Below, one piece after another: positions 63,456 through 64,000 of a stretch of 64,000 bases of DNA. Source of the DNA: Pontibacter russatus (GTDB lineage Bacteria; Bacteroidota; Bacteroidia; Cytophagales; Hymenobacteraceae); contig NZ_CP047984.1 of NCBI RefSeq assembly GCF_009931655.1, positions 1,178,001-1,242,000 of the forward strand, given 5' to 3'. Every line of letters begins with the position of its first letter. Positions within the stretch are counted from its first letter, which is position 1. Both the position numbers and the translations under genes were made by a program. The notes beneath the pieces are model-generated. The model was not told the origin of the DNA, ran no database searches, and saw only the letters and a list, made by a program, of their open reading frames with translations.

Positions 63456-64000
63456 TTAGTCAACCGATGTTGGCACTACGCGCATGTTATCAATCGCAAA
63501 GTTGGCGTTTACTGCCAGCGGGCCGCTGAAGTGGAAAGAGACGCCGTAGCCCGCCGGGTTATAGGCAAACGACTGGTTGGCAGCATAGAACTCCTCAAAA
63601 GGAATGCTCACTGTTTCCCACTTGCCTCCGGTGTCCACGTTTGGCTTCCAGGTATAGCTGGTGCCACGCTCATCTGCCATCTTCGGCCCCATGTACATCT
63701 TAATTTCAGCACCAGTCAGGGGAGCCAGCGTGAATACCTCGAACTTCAGTTCGTAATCACCGGGGTTTGCGAATGCCTCGGCCGGGATGTTTTTGGTCTC
63801 TTTGGCCACATCGCTTTCTGCTGGTCCTACATACATCTCAAACCAGGCCCAAGGACCCAACTCACGTTTTACGCGAATAAAATTACCGTTGATGTTCGGT
63901 ATCTCAGGATCAGATGCTTTAATATAAGCCGGACCGTGCCACAGACCGGCAGTTGTTCCATCGAAGCTGGCGATGATGTTCCGGTTGTCTCGGAACCATA
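63456..64000 (-). CDS. Glycan-binding surface protein, C-terminal part (truncated by window edge)
   Basis: The frame is open to the right edge; the visible part is about 181 residues. It reads inward as WFRDNRNIIASFDGTTAGLW ... NINGNFIRVKRELGPWAWFE ... and ends FAIDNMRVVPTSVD. The segment is a beta-rich carbohydrate-binding module, as found at the C-terminus of surface glycan-binding proteins. A TTG at 63858-63860 is not the start. The rest, and probably SusC/SusD, lie outside the window. It is 22 bases upstream of the IPT/TIG gene in the same operon. Confidence 0.8.
   Translation of the reverse strand, partial: WFRDNRNIIASFDGTTAGLWHGPAYIKASDPEIPNINGNFIRVKRELGPWAWFEMYVGPAESDVAKETKNIPAEAFANPGDYELKFEVFTLAPLTGAEIKMYMGPKMADERGTSYTWKPNVDTGGKWETVSIPFEEFYAANQSFAYNPAGYGVSFHFSGPLAVNANFAIDNMRVVPTSVD

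Overview
The window looks like chromosomal DNA of a GC-rich Bacteroidota, probably a Hymenobacteraceae / Pontibacter-type bacterium. That is inferred from a SusC/SusD pair, a type IX secretion tail on a GH26 enzyme, TAnnTTTG promoter elements, many lipoprotein signals, FG-GAP/ASPIC proteins and an HYC_CC_PP protein. No rRNA, tRNA or CRISPR array was seen. A striking background feature is the very high frequency of TATATA/ATATAT words inside genes, between genes and in terminators, despite the GC-rich composition.

Layout. (1) 0-1.3 kb: small unknown genes and a Mug-type uracil/thymine DNA glycosylase. (2) 1.5-8.46 kb: a complete eboABCDEF operon on the plus strand: EboA, TatD-like EboB, UbiA prenyltransferase EboC, sugar-phosphate-cyclase EboD, TIM-barrel EboE and phosphodiesterase-like EboF. 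It ends in a strong terminator. (3) 8.7-14.2 kb: a GH15 enzyme, a secreted esterase, and a sulfatase paired with a real formylglycine-generating enzyme. (4) 14.6-20.4 kb: a minus-strand operon for an unidentified sugar (TIM-barrel epimerase, SDR, zinc-type alcohol dehydrogenase, HUMPS decarboxylase/aldolase, DUF1080 protein, PhyH dioxygenase). (5) 20.5-36.1 kb: a polysaccharide utilisation locus with SusC/SusD, two GH144-like proteins (beta-1,2-glucan is the likely substrate), an SGNH hydrolase, a haem-c quinoprotein-like dehydrogenase, a SUMF1-like protein, a second DUF1080 protein and a propeller/YYY/LuxR regulator. One GH144-like gene has an in-frame amber codon followed by 36 further sensible codons.

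(6) 37.2-46.6 kb: a copper/silver-type RND efflux cluster: HYC_CC_PP protein (frameshifted), CusA/CzcA pump, TolC-like channel, two CusB-like adaptors sharing a 370-bp direct repeat, and a DUF3347 lipoprotein. The pump gene is split by a 464-bp element with 37-bp terminal inverted repeats that encodes a four-helix-bundle protein of the 23S-rRNA intervening-sequence family. Removing exactly this element restores one continuous pump reading frame. Related repeat arms lie in other gaps of the cluster. This is the most unusual structure in the window.

(7) 46.7-56.7 kb: small unknown proteins, a PQQ-type sugar dehydrogenase, a VKOR-like protein, an SDR, a sialate O-acetylesterase family protein, a GH9 endoglucanase-like lipoprotein and a vanadium-haloperoxidase-like lipoprotein. 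(8) 56.7-64 kb: a large FG-GAP/ASPIC lipoprotein, then a CBM-GH26-T9SS mannanase and two surface glycan-binding proteins. The second of these runs off the right edge, suggesting a mannan utilisation locus that continues beyond the window.
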